Assembly: GCF_000236705.1 (NCBI RefSeq)
Contig: NC_016599.1
Coordinates: forward strand, 1,426,001-1,490,000
Length of the DNA: 64,000 bases
DNA from: Owenweeksia hongkongensis DSM 17368
Lineage (GTDB): Bacteria; Bacteroidota; Bacteroidia; Flavobacteriales; Schleiferiaceae
Direction: 5' to 3'
Numbering within the stretch: the stretch's first letter is position 1; each line of letters starts with the position of its first letter. The translations under genes and the position numbers were made by a program. Positions 61,609-64,000 of this stretch are shown here, piece after piece. The notes beneath the pieces are model-generated. The model saw only the letters and a program-made list of their open reading frames with translations, was not told the origin of the DNA and made no database searches.

Positions 61609-61636
61609 TTGTCAATGGAAAAAAATTGTAGTTTTG
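61609..61636 (+). promoter_or_regulatory. Promoter of the 61671-63668 operon
   Basis: TTG (61609-61611) and TAGTTTTG (61629-61636) are separated by 17 bases, an ideal -33/-7 pair. It reads toward the gene starting at 61671. Confidence 0.7.
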
Positions 61637-61670
61637 TGCGCAACGCAATAATAAATCTGCCTAAAATAGC

Positions 61671-62282
61671 ATGAATAAGAAGGTATCATTAGTAGTAAAC
61701 CTCGTTCTTCTTGTGGCCGTAGTTATACTTGGTTATAACCTTTACGAAATCATTCAGGAGCCAGTACGCTTTCAGAAAATAAAAGAACAGCGCTACACCA
61801 AAATTAAAGAAAGATTGGAGCAAATCCGTGATGTACAAAAGACCTATCGCGCTGAGTACAACGAGTTTGCAAAAGATTTAAACTCACTTATCGCATTTGT
61901 AGATACAGGTAAGCAATCTATCATCGTTCGTAAGGACTCTTCTTTCATGTATTATGATGAAGTTTTCCAACAGGAAAGATCAAAAGACACCACTATAGTG
62001 CGTGTACTAGGTTATAAAAACGTTAAGGAAAGTTTATTTGGAAGTAACTTCGATGCAAATAAGCTTCAATATATCCCGATGACGGAAAACAAGTTTAAGT
62101 TTGAGATGGAAGCCAATAAGATAAAAGTTGGTGATGTAGTCGTTCCGGTTTTCGAAGCTCGCGCTCCAAATGTGGATGTATTTGCTGACATCATGGACAA
62201 GTACAGCGATTTTATTGACAAAGACTACGGTCTTAAAGTAGGATCAATGACAGAACCCACCCTTAGTGGAAACTGGAAATAA
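61671..62282 (+). CDS. Single-pass protein with N-terminal helix, PilN-like topology
   Basis: This 203-residue protein has one N-terminal membrane helix (VSLVVNLVLLVAVVILGYNL), a short coiled-coil stretch (RYTKIKERLEQIRDVQKTY) and a periplasmic beta-rich domain. No family motif is recognised. This layout (helix, coil, small domain) resembles PilN/PilO partners, and the next gene encodes a PilM-like fold, but this is inference. It overlaps the next gene by 17 bases. Confidence 0.8.
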   Translation: MNKKVSLVVNLVLLVAVVILGYNLYEIIQEPVRFQKIKEQRYTKIKERLEQIRDVQKTYRAEYNEFAKDLNSLIAFVDTGKQSIIVRKDSSFMYYDEVFQQERSKDTTIVRVLGYKNVKESLFGSNFDANKLQYIPMTENKFKFEMEANKIKVGDVVVPVFEARAPNVDVFADIMDKYSDFIDKDYGLKVGSMTEPTLSGNWK

Positions 62283-63114
62283 TTTTGCTCAAGCATATTC
62301 AAGAAACAACATTGCCGAGGGCATAAAGGGTCTTAAGCTTACCATCAACCTCCGTTATGACGGATTAGCAATTGTGGTAAGTGATCCATCAGGAAAAGGA
62401 GTTTTGGATATTTTTCAAGCTTCATGGCTCGCTTCAAAAGAAGACGCCTACCTGATAGAACAGACACAAAAGTTTTTTGATCAACATCATATTTTACCAC
62501 AAAAAGCAGCCGGTATACACTGGCTGTTTTCTGTTTCTAAGTGTTCTCTCATTCCTGATATTTTTCATCAGCAAGGTCAAGGTCACGAGCTGCTTTCGCA
62601 AACTTCACGTTTGGAAGAAAACGAAACGGTATACTCTGACTTTTGGAAACTCAAAGACATTGTGGGCCTCTATGCGCTTTCGCAAAAGCTGCATGACTGG
62701 GCTATTGCCCAAAATGAAAAGAGCACCATTGCCCACAGTAGCTTTGCGCTAAATAATCTTTCGATGAATACCACAGGTGATGATTTCAATTGCCTTATCA
62801 TGGTGAGCGATAATTTTGCCGAGCTCTTTATTACCAAAAAAGGAAAGATGATTTTTTACAATCAGTTTCCTTTTGATGTGCACGAAGATTTATTGTACTA
62901 CCTACTTTTTGCTTTGGAGCAAAATAGAATTTTGGCTCCCGAGGTAGAACTAAAAGTAGGAGGCGCCATTACCAAAGGCTCTGAACTATACAACCTACTG
63001 AGCACTTATATTGGTAAAGTAACAGAAGTGCCCGTGCCTATTGGCAAAACTTCTGCCCCACAACTTAGCCGCAACCAGCTTAGGCAGGTGGCGCACCTTA
63101 TTGCAAGTTTATGA
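62266..63114 (+). CDS. DUF3822 family protein, PilM/actin-like fold
   Basis: This 282-residue protein starts GTG at 62266, overlapping the preceding gene. It matches the DUF3822 pattern (LTINLRYDGLAIVVSDPSGK near 25-45 and MVSDNFAELFITKKGK near 178-193), a degenerate ASKHA/PilM-like fold. DUF3822 almost always precedes rsmD in Bacteroidota, as here with a 4-base overlap. The function is not established. Confidence 0.82.
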   Translation: METGNNFAQAYSRNNIAEGIKGLKLTINLRYDGLAIVVSDPSGKGVLDIFQASWLASKEDAYLIEQTQKFFDQHHILPQKAAGIHWLFSVSKCSLIPDIFHQQGQGHELLSQTSRLEENETVYSDFWKLKDIVGLYALSQKLHDWAIAQNEKSTIAHSSFALNNLSMNTTGDDFNCLIMVSDNFAELFITKKGKMIFYNQFPFDVHEDLLYYLLFALEQNRILAPEVELKVGGAITKGSELYNLLSTYIGKVTEVPVPIGKTSAPQLSRNQLRQVAHLIASL

Positions 63115-63668
63115 TTAGAATAATTAGCGGAAAACACCGTGGACGCAAAATACAAGCGCCCAAAAATTTGCCCGTTCGCCCAACTACCGACCGTGCCAAA
63201 GAATCACTGTTCAACATTCTGAACAACCACTTTTACTTTGATGAAGTAACAGCACTTGATCTTTGCTCCGGCACAGGAAACATTTCCTACGAACTGGCCA
63301 GCCGTGGTTGCCCTGATATTATAGCTATTGATGATAATCAAGCTTGCATAAAGTTTATCCAGGAAACAGCCGAAAAGCTGGAAATGGATACTCTTCATGC
63401 TTTTAGAGCTGAGATATTTCAATTTGTAGAAAAAGACAGCAAAACCTACGACCTCATTTTTGCCGACCCTCCCTTCGACTTTGACCAATATGAAAAGCTA
63501 GTTGAGAAGATTTTTGAAAAGAACCTCCTTTCTGAAGAAGGCTTTTTGGTAGTAGAGCACCAAAGCATGCAAGACCTAAGCTCCTTCCCTCACTTCAGTA
63601 ATGTAAGAGCTTACGGCAATGTGAGTTTTAGCTTTTTTGAGCATGAGAAGGAAGCTGGTGATGAATAG
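63111..63668 (+). CDS. rsmD: 16S rRNA (guanine966-N2)-methyltransferase
   Basis: This 185-residue RsmD has the N-terminal IRIISGKHRGRKIQAP, RPTTDRAKESLFNIL, the SAM-binding ALDLCSGTGNISYEL and catalytic IFADPPFDFD (DPPF). It methylates G966 of 16S rRNA in the assembled 30S subunit. It overlaps DUF3822 by 4 bases. It is complete. Confidence 0.94.
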   Translation: MIRIISGKHRGRKIQAPKNLPVRPTTDRAKESLFNILNNHFYFDEVTALDLCSGTGNISYELASRGCPDIIAIDDNQACIKFIQETAEKLEMDTLHAFRAEIFQFVEKDSKTYDLIFADPPFDFDQYEKLVEKIFEKNLLSEEGFLVVEHQSMQDLSSFPHFSNVRAYGNVSFSFFEHEKEAGDE

Positions 63669-63713
63669 TTAGCTTTAAAATTTTAAACTTTTCGCCCCTT
63701 TATCTCCAGGCAA

Positions 63714-64000
63714 ATGAATGGTTTGAAAAAAATTACCCGAGAATTAGAATCAGTTGAAAAGAAACTCAAATCACCATTTAGATTCTTTATCAAAAAGTGG
63801 CTGATAAAAAAGAGGACACTCTTAAATAGGTCTTTGGATTTATCTCTTGTAGATCACATTTCAGCCAATAATGAAAACTTCAAGAAGCTAGTTGAAGAAA
63901 ACAAACAACTACTATGCAACGAAAATATCCAGTTCAAGGTTACCAGTGAAGGTTCAAGTCCATGGACTTACATGACTAAAAGATTTGAAGGCAGAATTCA
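63714..64000 (+). CDS. Unknown protein, 3' end outside window
   Basis: An open frame from ATG at 63714 runs to the window end (95 codons). The start MNGLKKITRELESVEKKL is a charged helix, then WLIKKRTLLNRSLDLSLV. No domain is recognised. It begins 45 bases after rsmD and may be cotranscribed. Confidence 0.6.
   Translation, partial: MNGLKKITRELESVEKKLKSPFRFFIKKWLIKKRTLLNRSLDLSLVDHISANNENFKKLVEENKQLLCNENIQFKVTSEGSSPWTYMTKRFEGRI

Noticed and set aside
1-64000. CRISPR array, insertion sequence or rRNA
   Set aside because: No regularly spaced repeats, transposase or rRNA sequence was found by eye in the window.

Overview
The window comes from a Bacteroidota chromosome, most likely an aerobic or marine Flavobacteriia-like lineage. 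The evidence is AT-rich coding DNA, TAnnTTTG-type -7 promoter elements with TTG about 17 bp upstream, three secreted proteins with type IX secretion (T9SS) C-terminal sorting domains, a transketolase split into two polypeptides, and lineage-typical families (DUF3822, DUF4374, DUF5908, TonB receptors with a CarboxypepD-like front domain). I cannot name a genus from sequence alone.

Region 1-11603 (minus strand) is the promoter-proximal part of an extracellular contractile injection system (eCIS; PVC/Afp/AlgoCIS family) operon, cut off by the left edge. In transcription order it encodes a membrane-anchored GH18-like hydrolase, a small two-helix membrane protein, the Pvc16-like cap (DUF4255), an unrecognised 337-residue protein, one sheath, two gp19-type tube proteins, a DUF5908 peptide, the LysM protein, the gp27/gp5 spike, gp25 and a large baseplate wedge protein. 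The tape measure, AAA ATPase, spike tip, fibres and cargo are not visible and would have to lie to the left. The least explained part is the membrane/cell-wall module at the head of the operon.

Region 11831-15861 is a central-carbon operon (pfkA, gapA, a GlcNAc-kinase-like gene, pgmB, mgsA). Region 16102-22485 holds a T9SS BNR-repeat protein, a response regulator with a TPR 'kinase' that lacks a catalytic ATPase domain, a patch of decaying genes including the tail of an SDR, and a glutamine cyclotransferase. Region 22616-27486 has split transketolase genes with a von Willebrand A protein between them, an ECF sigma operon and tRNA-His, whose 3' end is repeated 124 bp downstream.

Region 27696-35748 is an iron- or siderophore-type uptake operon on the minus strand (TonB receptor, DUF4374 lipoprotein, ankyrin protein, DUF2271 protein, PepSY-flavodoxin-FNR reductase). 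Region 36014-42315 carries a DinB-like polymerase and a short DnaE-like polymerase, probably a mutagenesis pair, with a T9SS protein between them. Region 42395-47325 has a VapBC-type toxin-antitoxin pair, DUF72 and DUF2971 genes, a lipoprotein and a T9SS protein.

Region 47577-52846 is a tightly overlapping biotin operon (bioF, bioD, bioA, a ketoacyl synthase, bioB). Region 53094-59036 has an SDR and an adaptor/MacB-like permease/TolC efflux set without its ATPase. Region 59052-64000 holds an acyltransferase, a degenerate Hpt protein, a RecD-like helicase, a PilN/PilM-like pair, rsmD and a truncated unknown gene. No CRISPR array, rRNA or intact insertion sequence was seen.
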